Shown piece after piece: positions 17,576 through 29,118 of a DNA stretch of 35,315 nucleotides; the stretch's first letter is position 1; each line of letters begins with the position of its first letter. Source of the stretch: Bauldia sp. (GTDB lineage: Bacteria; Pseudomonadota; Alphaproteobacteria; Rhizobiales; Kaistiaceae); NCBI GenBank assembly GCA_020442065.1, contig JAGRKZ010000067.1:1-35315 (forward strand), given 5' to 3'. Under the pieces are notes generated by a model that was not told where the DNA came from, did not search any database, and saw only the letters and a list, made by a program, of their open reading frames with translations. The translations under genes and the position numbers were made by a program.

Positions 17576-17608
17576 CGGGTGAGGCCTGCCGACACCGCCA
17601 GGCGAACG

Positions 17609-19300
17609 TCAGCCAAGCACGGCTTCGGTCAAGAGCCGGGCGTAGCTCCCCTGACCGATCGCCGCCATGCTGGTGAAGTGATAGTCGACCCCCGGCAGGA
17701 TCGTGATCGACACGTTGGGGAGGCCGTTGAGGCGCTCTGCCCGGCGCTGGTCCGGGACGTAACCCTCGCCGATGACGACGTTCAGCCGGTGGTTTGGCGC
17801 CGACCGGATCGCCTCGCGCAGATCGCCATCGCCGCCGGCGACGGATCGCAGTTCGACGAGACCGAGCCCGAGGCTTTCGCTGGCGCTTTCGCCGCCTGAA
17901 TCACGAAGCGGGGAGAGGGTGGTCGGACCGGCGAAGGAGACGGTGGCAATCGCCCCGAGACGGAGGCCCCAGCGGACCGCGGCGTAGCCTGCGATCGATC
18001 CGCCCGTGGTGACGATCCGTGACGGCCCGAGGTCTTTCAGCACGCCGGCAAGGGCGTCTATGGACGACGTCTCGTCGGCACCGAGCGCCGGGACCCCACG
18101 CAAGTATCCGAGACCATAGGGATCGCGCAGATAGACGAGGTTCGCCGGAACCTCCCCGACGACGGAGTCGGCGATATCGTTCGGCAGATAGCCTTGTCCG
18201 CCGAGAGTTCCGGAGAACAGCACGATGCTCGCGGTCGCTCCGGGCTGCCGCACGACTTCGACCGCAACCGAGCGGTCGCGGTCAACGCGCCCGCTTCCGG
18301 AGAGGACCGCAGGATTCGACAGGGCGGCCAGCACCGACTGCGCCATCGGTGCGACCGGCGTGTCCTGCGAGAGGGACTCGAGCAGGGGCATGGCCGCATC
18401 GATCCGCCCCAACCGGATCGCCGCCACGGCATATTGGAACTGCCAGAGCGGTGTCTGCGCGTCGGGATCGGCACCCGTCAGTCGCGCGAAGATCTGCTCG
18501 TCGATGGCCAGCGGCACGAAGGTACGATTGTACCGGTAGAGGAGCAGCCACTCGCGAGGCCACTTGTCGACGGCCGACACGAGCTCACGCGCCGCATCGT
18601 CGAAGCGGCCGGCCGCGGCCTGGACCCGAACCAGCCGGCGGACCGGCTCGACGCTGTCCGGCAGCTCCTTGGCCGCCATCTCATATTGATCAATGGCGTT
18701 GGCATGGTCGCCGCCGGCGGCTGCAAGGTAGAGCTTCAGCGGGCGCAGGAAAGCCGGCAGCGGTCCCTGGCTTTCCACCAGACGTATCATGGCGGACGCC
18801 TCGCCGCGGCGTCCGCCCGTGTAGTACTGCGCCGCCAGCTTGCCAGCCAGGACGACCGATTTGGGTTGAGCCTCCAGCGCGGCCTCGAGGAAGGCCACGC
18901 GCTGCGATCTGTCGCTGACGGCATCGACGATGTGATGGGCGAGCTGGGCGAGCTCGGGCCGGTCGGCGAACGCGGGCAAGACCTTGTCGAGGAACAGGTC
19001 CCGCGCCGCCGCGAGGTCACCCGTCCTGAGCATGGCCTCGAACCGAAGCGCCGCCACCCAGATGTTCTCGGGGTGGGCGCGGTGGAGGTGCTCCGACAGC
19101 TCAAGGGCTCTGCCCGGATTTCCGTCGGACAGGAACAGGCGCGCCTGAGCGATCCTTGCCGGCAGGTAGTGGGGCTGCTCACTCAGGACCGCGGCAATGA
19201 CCGCCGCCGCCTCTTCGGTACGGCCCTGCCTCATCAGGGCCGCGACGTGCGCCCCGTCCCACGCCGCGATCGATGCTGCGTCTTTCGTATCAATGGCCAA
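17609..19300 (-). CDS. TPR-repeat protein with alpha/beta-hydrolase-like C-terminal domain
   Basis: 563 residues. The first about 330 are helical with TPR-like spacing (VAALMRQGRTEEAAAVIAAV and repeats of A-x-L-x-x-x-G-x-x-x-x-A). The C-terminal part (about 345-563) looks like an alpha/beta hydrolase: a hydrophobic strand at IVLFSGTLGG, a nucleophile-elbow-like TTGGSIAGYAAVRWG (Ser435), and a late His in LPGVDYHFTS (His541). The TTG start at 19300 is backed by GGGAGG seven bases upstream. It is the last gene of the operon, 23 nt after the P450 gene. By position it may release or transfer the acyl chain, since no thioesterase is otherwise encoded; it could instead act on a glycan. I have not recognised a named family. 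Confidence 0.78.
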   Translation of the reverse strand: MAIDTKDAASIAAWDGAHVAALMRQGRTEEAAAVIAAVLSEQPHYLPARIAQARLFLSDGNPGRALELSEHLHRAHPENIWVAALRFEAMLRTGDLAAARDLFLDKVLPAFADRPELAQLAHHIVDAVSDRSQRVAFLEAALEAQPKSVVLAGKLAAQYYTGGRRGEASAMIRLVESQGPLPAFLRPLKLYLAAAGGDHANAIDQYEMAAKELPDSVEPVRRLVRVQAAAGRFDDAARELVSAVDKWPREWLLLYRYNRTFVPLAIDEQIFARLTGADPDAQTPLWQFQYAVAAIRLGRIDAAMPLLESLSQDTPVAPMAQSVLAALSNPAVLSGSGRVDRDRSVAVEVVRQPGATASIVLFSGTLGGQGYLPNDIADSVVGEVPANLVYLRDPYGLGYLRGVPALGADETSSIDALAGVLKDLGPSRIVTTGGSIAGYAAVRWGLRLGAIATVSFAGPTTLSPLRDSGGESASESLGLGLVELRSVAGGDGDLREAIRSAPNHRLNVVIGEGYVPDQRRAERLNGLPNVSITILPGVDYHFTSMAAIGQGSYARLLTEAVLG

Positions 19301-19323
19301 GGCGGGACCTCCCGTTGCAAGTG

Positions 19324-20567
19324 TCAGCCGGTGCCCCGCGGTTGGCCAAGCGTTCGGGCCTCAGAATCCCCATGGACCCGCTCGGCGCGAAGAGGAAGGT
19401 GCTGCAAGCGGCGCATGGTCGGATGATCTTCCCACGATAGCGCGTCCCCGGCCAGCGTCAGCCGCCACTCCGTGAACAGGGTCGTCAGACAGGACGCGAT
19501 GATGGACCGCGCCGTCACGGCGCCCACGCACGCATGGGCGCCCATGCCGAAGTGAAGCGGGCTGGGGCGCGCCGCGTGGGGATCGAACCGGAAAGGGTCC
19601 GGATAGGCCGACGGGTCGTGGTTCGCCTGCTCGATTTCAAGGAAGACCGTCGCGCCTGCCGGGATCGACCAGCCGGCCGACACGATCGGACGCACCGTGG
19701 ATCGGAGCTGGAGCGTGTGAATGGCCCCGACGCGGCGCAGGACCTCCTCCATCGCTCCGCGTGGAGGCTTGGCCAAGTCTGCAAAACATGCCCGGGCCCG
19801 GGCGTCGACCAGACACAGGGCAATCGACGATGCGAGCGCGGACGCCGTCGTCTCGATGCCCGAAACGAAAAGGAAACTGAGACCATTCGCGATGTCGGCT
19901 TCATCGAGATCCGGGGAATCGCCGGTCCGGGCGAGGACGGCCGCGAGGGGCGCATCCGCGTGCCGGTGCGCCATCGCCATGAGGCCGCTCGCCTCGGCTT
20001 CCATCGCTGCCAACAGCTGTCCGATCCGCCTCAGGGTCGCCGGGGAGTTGCTGTTGCGCCACAAGGACGAGAGTTCGATGGTCGCCGCCGTGAAGATGCT
20101 GATGGTCGAGGTCGGAACGCCGAGCGCCTCGGCAAAAAGCGCCTCCGGCACGCGGTCGCACAGCCGGGAGACCGCGTCGATCGTCTCTCCGGCCGGGACT
20201 GGCGTCATGAGCTCGGAGACGACCCTGCGAACCCGCTCCGGCGCGAGCCCCGGGCCAATGACTTGCAGGGCCTGCACCAGCCAGCGGCGCAGGGCCGAGT
20301 GTTTCGGAGCGTTCTGGAACAGCGACCATCCCCGTGTGACACGGAAAATCGTATCGGCATCGTACTCGCCGGCGGCGGCGAGGCGGCGGATGTTGGCGAG
20401 CCAGTCGAATACCAGGAGGTCCGGGCTGCGAAGGACCGCGACGACGTCCTGATAGCGGCTTACCCGCCAGGCCCGGCGGCTCGAATCGAAGCAAGGCGGA
20501 CCACAGTCCGGCCGGATCCAGTTCGCTACGCCGCCATCGAGCATCGCCTGAGGCATCGGGGTCATGG

Positions 20568-20571
<4 letters not shown>
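19324..20571 (-). CDS. Cytochrome P450 monooxygenase
   Basis: 415 residues, the usual size of soluble bacterial class I P450s. The I-helix carries FVSGIETTAS (237-242 centre, in place of A-G-x-D/E-T-T), the K-helix ExxR is EVLR (276-279), and the heme-binding loop is FGMGAHACVG (341-350) with the cysteine ligand Cys348. It should hydroxylate or otherwise oxidise a hydrophobic substrate, receiving electrons from a ferredoxin and reductase not encoded here. The ATG overlaps the ketosynthase stop by 4 nt (ATGA). Being coupled to the ketosynthase suggests the substrate is the acyl chain, perhaps carrier-bound (inference). Confidence 0.95.
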
Positions 20572-22816
<2,245 letters not shown>

Positions 22817-22820
<4 letters not shown>

Positions 22821-24952
22821 CGGCAAAGCTGCTCCTCGAGATGGCGAAGGAGCGTTTCGATGTTCGGGTGGTCGAAGAGCAGCGTGTCCGAGAAGACCAT
22901 GCCGGTTGCCGACTCGAGGTCGAGCACAAACGCCACCGCCATTTCCGAATCCAGCCCAAGATCCATCCACCCGGTCTCCGTGTCGAGGCTCTCCGCCGGC
23001 ACGTCCATCGCAGCGGCGACCCAGTCGCCGACGAACGCCCTGATGTCTGCAGAAACGAAGTCCGGCGCCCGCTCGCGCAGTGTCTCGGTCGCCCTGGCCC
23101 GATCACCTCCGTCCTGAAACCGGCTCCGCACCGAAGGGGCCCAGACATGGATGATGCTGTCGTCCGCTGCCGTGGCGAGAGCCTGCCAGGTGGCAGAGCG
23201 CCGGAGCTTCCCGCTGGTCGTCCACAGCAGGGTGCCGCCGCGGACGAGCACCACACGATCCACCGACAGGCCATGGTCGCGAAGGACAGCGCGCCAGAGC
23301 GTCTGGGCGATCGGCGTCAGGTCGGGTCCTGTCGCGTCCAGCCCGCTTCTGTCCACTTCCTGAACGAGGATGTTCGACGGCGGTCCGTCGTCGAGGGCGA
23401 CCAGTGCCGTTCGTCCGGCACGAACCGCCGGGTGCGTGCGTCGATCGATGCCGCGCTCGATATCGTGGGGATGGAAATTCCGCCCGTTGACGATGACGAT
23501 GTCCTTGAGGCGCCCGACGACGAACAGCTCCTTTCCGGACATGAAGCCGAGATCACCGGTCCTGAGAAATGGGCCGGCGCCGTCCCGGCGCAGCGCGCCG
23601 AAAGTGCCGGCCGTCTCGGCGGGCCGGTTCCAGTAGCCGGTGGCGACGCTCGAGCCGGCCACCCAGATCTCGCCGACCTCGCCTTCGCTGCACACATCGA
23701 AAGTCTCGGCGTCGACAACGGATACGCCTCCGCTCGTGCGCGGGATGCCGCTCGAAACCAGGACGCGACCGGCCGCGGCACCCGCCGGCTTGATCGCATG
23801 GCCGGCCTGGAGGCCGGCGGCGTCGACCGAGAGGGTCACCGGCGGGCTATCGGCGTCGCCGCCAGAGACGAGCAACGTCGCTTCGGCCAGCCCGTAGCAC
23901 GGATAGAAGGACCTGGCGGAGAAGCCCAGCGCGCCAAAGGTGTCGGCGAAGGCCGCCAACGTTGCGGCCTCGACCGGCTCGGCGCCATTGAAGGCGATCC
24001 GCCAGCGATCGAGCCTGAGCGCACCAACCGGCCGGGATGCGGCAGCCTCGACGCAGCGCCGGTAGGCGAAATTCGGCCCGCCGCTGATCGTTGCGCCGAA
24101 GTGGGACACGGCGGCAAGCCAGCTCAGGGGGTTGCGCATGAACGCTGCCGGCGACATCAGAAAGCAGGCACCACCTTCCCACAGCAGATGGAGCAACCCT
24201 CCGACCAGACCCATGTCATGCTCGTAGGGCAGCCACGTCACCATGCGGTCCTGATCGGACGAGCCGAAGCCGGCCTGGATGCAGTCCTGTACCGCCGCGA
24301 GATTGCCGTGGGTGATGACAACGCCACGCGGATCTCCGGTCGAGCCGGAGGTGTACTGGAGGATTGCGACATCGTCGGACCCCGGCAGGGTCAGCGCGTC
24401 GCGGGGTGGGGGCGGCACTGCCGGGAGCCTGTCGACGCTGATCCAGGCCTCGGCCGGCAGACCGACCGCTTCGGTCGCGGATCGGTCGATGGCCGCCAGC
24501 GTGGGCGTCGAGGTCAGGACGGCGGCGGGCCGGCAGTCCGCGGCGATCCCGGCAAAACGCTGCGTCAAAGCGCGACCGGCGGGCGGGACGATCGGAACCG
24601 CGATGGTCCCGGCGTAGAAGCAGGCGAGAAGGGAGGTGACGGTGTCGAGGGAAGGCTGAAAGACCAGTCCGACGCGGTCGCCCGGACGGACCTGCCGAAG
24701 GAGGTGGCCGGCGATCGTTGCCGAGCGCTCAAACAGCTCGCGATAGGTCAACCGCTCGATCGGCACGAGTCCGCGAATTGCCGTGAATGCATCCCGATCG
24801 CCGATGCGTTCGGCATGACCGGCGACGACGCTCGCGATCGATCGGGCGAACCCGGTCGACGAGGGGTGCAGATGAGGGGGCGGCCGCTCGGTCGCTGTCG
24901 GCCTGTTCGATGCTACGTCCATGAAGGATCCGCTGCCGACACTCGGGCTCAA
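22817..24952 (-). CDS. Fatty acyl-AMP ligase (FAAL) fused to an acyl carrier protein domain
   Basis: 711 residues. The first about 600 form an adenylating enzyme of the FAAL group: P-loop LQYTSGSTGDPRG (198-210), WLPYEHDMGLVGG, GGPNFAYRRC, FNGAEPV, RTGDLGF and the catalytic lysine in TSGKLRR (about Lys582). FAALs activate a free fatty acid as acyl-AMP and pass it to a carrier protein instead of CoA. Residues about 630-711 are an ACP with WMDLGLDSEMAV, Ser669 being the phosphopantetheine site. DSE rather than DSL is seen. The chain would be handed to the ketosynthase encoded next. I give the TTG at 24952, which overlaps the previous stop (TTGA); an ATG at 24922 is equally possible and removes only ten residues. 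Confidence 0.93.
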
Positions 24953-25668
24953 CTGCGCTCGCCAACCAGAACCGCACGTCGGTACGCAGGATCAAGGGCA
25001 AGGCCGGGTCGATAGAATTCGGCCATGACGCCCCACGATGCAAACCGGTCGATGACGTCGGCCCCAATCTCGAACCTGAGGGGATACCGCACGCCACCGC
25101 TGACGGGACGGGTACGGGCGACTCCATCTTCCCCGGGCGGGGACTCGGCCGTGATCGCCGGGATCGGCCAGGGGAAGATCTCCTGAAGGACGAAGGTGCC
25201 GCGCGGCGCCAGCCGACGGGCAATCTCATCGACCACCGCCCAGGGGTCTTCGGCGCAGAAGAGCAGATTTCTGAGGAGAAGGTGATCGAACGTCGCGGTG
25301 GCATCCTCCACCGGGAGACGGAACGGGCCGGCCGGGGTGGTCCCGGTATCCCCGGCGGCCTGACGAACGATACGCCCCGCGCGATACCCCGCAGCGCGCT
25401 CCAGCATCCGCGAGAGCGCCGCGTCTCCGGTGAGATCGAGAATCCGGCCCTTCGGCGCGTCGTCCCCTGCGAGCAACTTCGAGAGATCCTCGTAGGCGCC
25501 GCGCCCGGCCACCAGCAGAATGGCGGCGGCGATCTCGATCGCTTGGGGATCGGCGCCGCATGCGACGCAGGATCCCGGTCCGGACTGCCCGTCGCCGGGA
25601 GGCACGCCCGCGCCGCACACCGTGCATATCCAGCCCGCTGGACTCGGGAGCGCTTCGGGGTCCGTCAT
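24949..25668 (-). CDS. Zinc-ribbon protein with degenerate methyltransferase-like domain
   Basis: 239 residues. The N-terminus has a CxxC-x15-CxxC zinc ribbon (Cys15, Cys18, Cys34, Cys37). The rest follows a class I methyltransferase order: RILDLTGDAALSRML in the motif I position, FDHLLLRNLLFCAEDPW and LAPRGTFVLQEIFPW. Motif I lacks the glycine-rich G-x-G-x-G, so SAM binding is doubtful and the protein may be a pseudoenzyme or act on a related cofactor. The upstream gene, coupled by ATGA, encodes a protein of similar architecture, so the two may form a heterodimer (inference). No function is assigned beyond this. Confidence 0.75.
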   Translation of the reverse strand: MTDPEALPSPAGWICTVCGAGVPPGDGQSGPGSCVACGADPQAIEIAAAILLVAGRGAYEDLSKLLAGDDAPKGRILDLTGDAALSRMLERAAGYRAGRIVRQAAGDTGTTPAGPFRLPVEDATATFDHLLLRNLLFCAEDPWAVVDEIARRLAPRGTFVLQEIFPWPIPAITAESPPGEDGVARTRPVSGGVRYPLRFEIGADVIDRFASWGVMAEFYRPGLALDPAYRRAVLVGERS

Positions 25669-26453
25669 TGCAGGGGTCTGCGCGCGACGACGACGGCGTT
25701 GCCGTTCAAGACCGCCGTCAGCGGCATGCTCCGATGGAACCGTGCCCGCAGTCCTCGCTCTGCATGCCGAGCAGCCAGGTCAGCGCCGAAATCGGTCACG
25801 ACCAGGCTTGGCTCATCCAGGCCGGAGCGGTGGTAGCGGGGCTCGGCCAGGTGCTCCACGCCACCAGGCCCGCGCCTGGCGCGTGCTGTCGAGCCCGGCC
25901 TCAGGGGAAACACCATCGGCACCGAAAAGATGTGCGCTCCACCGGGGCGCAGCACGCGCGCGGTCTCGGCAATGACCGCATCCACGTCGAAGACGTGCTC
26001 CATCACGTCGCTGGTGATGATGAGGTCGAACGAGGCGTCGGCGAACGTCATCCGCTCGAGGTCCTGGCAGATCACGCCGTCGCGTGTCTCGCCGGGGACC
26101 GCATCCTCGAAATAGTAGGATCGGACGTAGCCGGGCACATCCTTGAAGCGGCGGATGAAGGGACCGCGGATCGCTGCTTCGAGAATGGCGAGTCGCTGGC
26201 ATTCGGGCTGGTGGCGGAAATGGTCGAGAAAGTGGCTTCGACCGTGCGAGAACACCGAAAGGATCGCGCCCGCCTGTTCCCTGTAGCGGAGCGTGGCCCG
26301 GCACGACGGACACGGAAACGACTCCCGGCTCGGTGACCTGACGCCGGAGAAGGTCCCCTTGTTGCCGCACATCGTGCACATGCCCGCAAACGACAGCTCG
26401 GGTGGCCGGTTCATCACCGCAGGATGCGCAAGTGTCGCCGGAGGCTCGGACAT
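25665..26453 (-). CDS. Zinc-ribbon SAM-dependent methyltransferase-like protein
   Basis: 262 residues and the first gene of the operon. It opens with a CxxC-x18-CxxC zinc ribbon (Cys26, Cys29, Cys48, Cys51) with RESFPCPSCRATLRYR, then a class I methyltransferase-like domain. QRLAILEAAIRGPFIRRF stands in the motif I position (no G-x-G-x-G), followed by ICQDLERMTFADASFDLII, SDVMEHVFDVDAVI and VLRPGGAHIFSVP. Such zinc-ribbon methyltransferases often occur in polysaccharide loci. The ATG at 26453 has GAAGG six bases upstream; the open frame extends to 26813, but that part has non-protein-like arginine-rich composition and overlaps the divergent ligase gene. Substrate unknown. Confidence 0.82.
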   Translation of the reverse strand: MSEPPATLAHPAVMNRPPELSFAGMCTMCGNKGTFSGVRSPSRESFPCPSCRATLRYREQAGAILSVFSHGRSHFLDHFRHQPECQRLAILEAAIRGPFIRRFKDVPGYVRSYYFEDAVPGETRDGVICQDLERMTFADASFDLIITSDVMEHVFDVDAVIAETARVLRPGGAHIFSVPMVFPLRPGSTARARRGPGGVEHLAEPRYHRSGLDEPSLVVTDFGADLAARHAERGLRARFHRSMPLTAVLNGNAVVVARRPLQ

Positions 26454-26574
26454 GGGCGCCTTCAACGGCTGGCCAGCAGACCGACCGCCGAACCGGATGG
26501 CAGGTCGCGACGGCATGGCGTGTCGGGACGAGGGGCCATCGGGAAGCTCCTCCGCGGCGGAAAATCGGCGGCCA

Positions 26575-26608
26575 ATTGTTGCACCGTTGGCTGGGGGCGG
26601 GCAACAAT
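26575..26608. promoter_or_regulatory. Inverted repeat ATTGTTGC-N18-GCAACAAT in divergent promoter region
   Basis: The arms (26575-26582 and 26601-26608) are perfect 8-bp reverse complements. They sit in the 191-nt gap between the six-gene minus operon and the plus-strand ligase-GT2 unit, and are clearly A/T-richer than the surroundings. Size and placement fit a dimeric regulator binding site controlling both directions; a transcribed hairpin is less likely with an 18-nt loop. Confidence 0.4.
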
Positions 26609-26644
26609 GCCATCTCCGACCACGCGCGCTTCTGAGATCATCAG

Positions 26645-28237
26645 GTGACCGAGGCACAGCCGCAAAGTTCCGCCCAGACGCCGGGGGCCGGTATCGTGCG
26701 CGCGATCCTGTCGCGGGCCTCGACGCCGACGGCGCCGGCTCTCGTCGGACCGGGCTGCGGCGTGACGACCTACGGCGACCTCGACACGCAGACCGCCAGG
26801 ATCGCGAGCGCACTGAAGCGGTGCGGCGTCCGGCCGGGCGACCGCGTCGCGGTTGTCGTACAGAAGTCGACCGATGCGTTCATGCTGGCGCTTGGCATCC
26901 TTCGCGCCGGCGCGATTCTGGTTCCGCTCAACACGGCATACACGAGCGCTGACGTCGCCCGTTTCCTCAGCGATGCTGAGCCGTCGCTGGTGGTGTCCGA
27001 CCCCAAGCATGCCGAGGCCGCCACAGCCGCGTCGGACGGCGCGAGGCGACGGGTGGAGACGCTCGATGCGTCGGGTGGAGGAAGCTGGGCCGGACTGGTC
27101 CACGATGCGCTTCCCCTGGAAAGCGATCCCGACCTTCATGGCCAGTCGCCGGCGGTGCTTCTGTACACGTCAGGCACGACCGGGCCCGCCAAGGGGGCAT
27201 TGCTGACGCATGGCAATCTGGCTCACCAGGCTCGCGCGCTGATGCTGGCCTGGTCGATCCGGCCAAGCGACGTGGTCTTGCACGCCCTGCCGCTCTTCCA
27301 TGCCCATGGACTGCTGATCGCAACGCTTCCGGCGCTTTGGGCCGGCGCGTCGCTGATGTTCCGTTACGGTTTCGACGCCGATGACGCCATATCCTGTTTG
27401 CCGTCGGCGACCTGCTTCATGGGTGTGCCCTTCTACTACGCGCGCCTCGCAGCGAACCGGAGACTGAGCGCGTCTGTCACGTCCGCAATCCGGCTGTTCG
27501 TGTCCGGCTCGGCGCCGCTGCCGGCCGTCGTCCGGGATCGCATTCTCGCGCAGACCGGCCATGTCATCGCCGATCGCTACGGAATGACGGAAACCCTGAT
27601 AATCGCCGCCAACCGGCCCGACGGACACCTCCGCGTCGGTTCGGTCGGCGTGGCCGTGGAGGACGTCGAGATCCGCATCACCGACATCGCCGGCCATGCG
27701 CCCGTACCGGTCGGCACGACCGGAATGGTGGAGGTGAGGGGGCCCAACGTCTGTTCGGGGTACTGGCGCAACCCGGACGCAACCCGATCCGCGTTTCGGT
27801 CCGACGGGTTCTTCGTTACCGGCGACGTCGGTCACCTGGACGCCGACGGGTTCCTGTGGCTCACGGGCCGAGCCAAGGACATCATCATCTATTGCGGCCT
27901 GAACATTCACCCGGGGGAAGTCGAGGCGCATCTCGCCGAGCTCTACGGGGTGTCGGAATCGGCTGTATTCGGCGTCCCCCACCCGGAATTCGGCGAGGCG
28001 GTCGTGGCGGCGGTCGTCCCGGAACCGGGATCCCGGCTCGTACCCCATGTCGTCCGGGGCGAGCTGGTCGGGCGGCTCGCCGACTACAAGGTGCCCAAGC
28101 GTGTCGCGGTGATCGAGGCGCTGCCGCGCAACGCAATGGGGAAGGTGGACAAGGGCGTGTTGAGAGAGCGCTACGCGCGCCTCTTCACACCCGGTCCCGA
28201 TCGAGCGCCCCCGGCAGGGCCGGGCGACTCCCGGTGA
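26645..28237 (+). CDS. AMP-forming acyl-CoA synthetase, malonyl-CoA synthetase (MatB)-like
   Basis: 530 residues of the ANL superfamily. The P-loop is LLYTSGTTGPAKG (172-184), and the core includes HALPLFHAHGLLIA (about 213-226), RLFVSGSAPLP, RYGMTET and TGDVGHLDADGFLWLTGR. The C-terminal catalytic lysine is Lys500 in LPRNAMGKVDKGVLR. The HALPLFHxHGL segment, SGSAPLP and the RNxMGKVxKxxLR ending are features of malonyl/methylmalonyl-CoA synthetases, which make malonyl-CoA from free malonate, ATP and CoA. I judge this subfamily likely but not certain from reading alone. It would supply the extender for the ketosynthase. The GTG at 26645 has only weak ribosome-binding resemblance. Its stop overlaps the next start (GTGA). 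Confidence 0.88.
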   Translation: MTEAQPQSSAQTPGAGIVRAILSRASTPTAPALVGPGCGVTTYGDLDTQTARIASALKRCGVRPGDRVAVVVQKSTDAFMLALGILRAGAILVPLNTAYTSADVARFLSDAEPSLVVSDPKHAEAATAASDGARRRVETLDASGGGSWAGLVHDALPLESDPDLHGQSPAVLLYTSGTTGPAKGALLTHGNLAHQARALMLAWSIRPSDVVLHALPLFHAHGLLIATLPALWAGASLMFRYGFDADDAISCLPSATCFMGVPFYYARLAANRRLSASVTSAIRLFVSGSAPLPAVVRDRILAQTGHVIADRYGMTETLIIAANRPDGHLRVGSVGVAVEDVEIRITDIAGHAPVPVGTTGMVEVRGPNVCSGYWRNPDATRSAFRSDGFFVTGDVGHLDADGFLWLTGRAKDIIIYCGLNIHPGEVEAHLAELYGVSESAVFGVPHPEFGEAVVAAVVPEPGSRLVPHVVRGELVGRLADYKVPKRVAVIEALPRNAMGKVDKGVLRERYARLFTPGPDRAPPAGPGDSR

Positions 28238-29118
28238 GCGCGATCGCGTCGCCGCCAGGCGTCAGTATTGCGATGGTGTCGTGGAACATGGACCGCCAGC
28301 TGGCGCGAACGCTGCGTTCGCTGTCCCCGCCCTACCAGAGCCAGCCGGACGGCGGCCTCGAGGTCGTTGTGGTGGACAACGGTTCGGACGAGGCACCGCG
28401 CGCGGAAGACCTGAGCTGTCCCGGGCTGTCTGTCGCCGTCCACTCCTTCCCGGACCCGGCTCCCTCGCCGGTCGGCGCGGCCAATCTCGGCCTCTCGCTC
28501 TGCCGCGGGGCGGTCATCGGGATGTGGATCGACGGGGCGCGCATGGCGACGCCGGGCCTCGTCGCCGCGTGTAGCCGCATCTGCGAGGAGCATCCGCGCG
28601 CGGTCGTGGCCACCTTCAACTACCATCTCGGCGCCGTGCCGCAGTATCACCCCGAAGCGCGCGGGTTCACCGAAGCCGACGAAGCCGCGCTCCTGGCTTC
28701 GATCGACTGGCCGCGCGATGGCTATCGCCTCTTCGAGGTGGGTCACCCGGCGGCCTTGTCCGGCATTGACGGGGCGATGCTCGAATCGAACGCCTTCTTC
28801 ATGCGCCGGGCGCTCTGGGAGGAACTGGGCGGCTACGATCCGGGGTTCGTCTCGGCCGGCGGCGGCGCCGCGAACTGCGATCTCTTCCGCCGCGCCGTGG
28901 AGCTGCCCGGGGCAGTGCTGTTCAAGGTGGTCGGCGAGGCGACGTTCCATCAGATCCACGGCGGCATCACCAGCAATGCGACGGACATCGCGGCGGTGAT
29001 GAAGGAGCTCGGCCGGGAGTATTTTCGCGTCCGCGGTCGTCCGCTTGCCGCGGTCCGAGCGTCCGCAATGCTCGTGGATTCGCAGACGGGCACCGTTCGT
29101 CCCGAACGGCGTCTCTAG
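28234..29118 (+). CDS. Family 2 glycosyltransferase
   Basis: 294 residues. The N-terminal nucleotide-sugar fold is seen as VSIAMVSWNMDRQLARTL, then LEVVVVDNGSDEAP, AANLGLSLCRGAVIGMWIDGAR (an acidic motif in the DxD place) and a later FFMRRALWEELGGYDPGF typical of GT2. There is no transmembrane segment, so it is probably cytoplasmic. The GTG at 28234 overlaps the ligase stop by 4 nt; the longer open frame from 27856 lies within the ligase gene. Its stop overlaps the stop of the convergent PhyH gene by 2 nt. Coupling of a glycosyltransferase to an extender-unit synthetase supports a glycolipid or acylated glycan product (inference). Confidence 0.87.
   Translation: MSAIASPPGVSIAMVSWNMDRQLARTLRSLSPPYQSQPDGGLEVVVVDNGSDEAPRAEDLSCPGLSVAVHSFPDPAPSPVGAANLGLSLCRGAVIGMWIDGARMATPGLVAACSRICEEHPRAVVATFNYHLGAVPQYHPEARGFTEADEAALLASIDWPRDGYRLFEVGHPAALSGIDGAMLESNAFFMRRALWEELGGYDPGFVSAGGGAANCDLFRRAVELPGAVLFKVVGEATFHQIHGGITSNATDIAAVMKELGREYFRVRGRPLAAVRASAMLVDSQTGTVRPERRL

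Noticed and set aside
26454..26813. N-terminal extension of the zinc-ribbon methyltransferase gene
   Set aside because: Arginine/serine/proline-rich, overlaps the start of the divergent ligase gene, and the ATG at 26453 has a ribosome binding site just before the conserved zinc ribbon.
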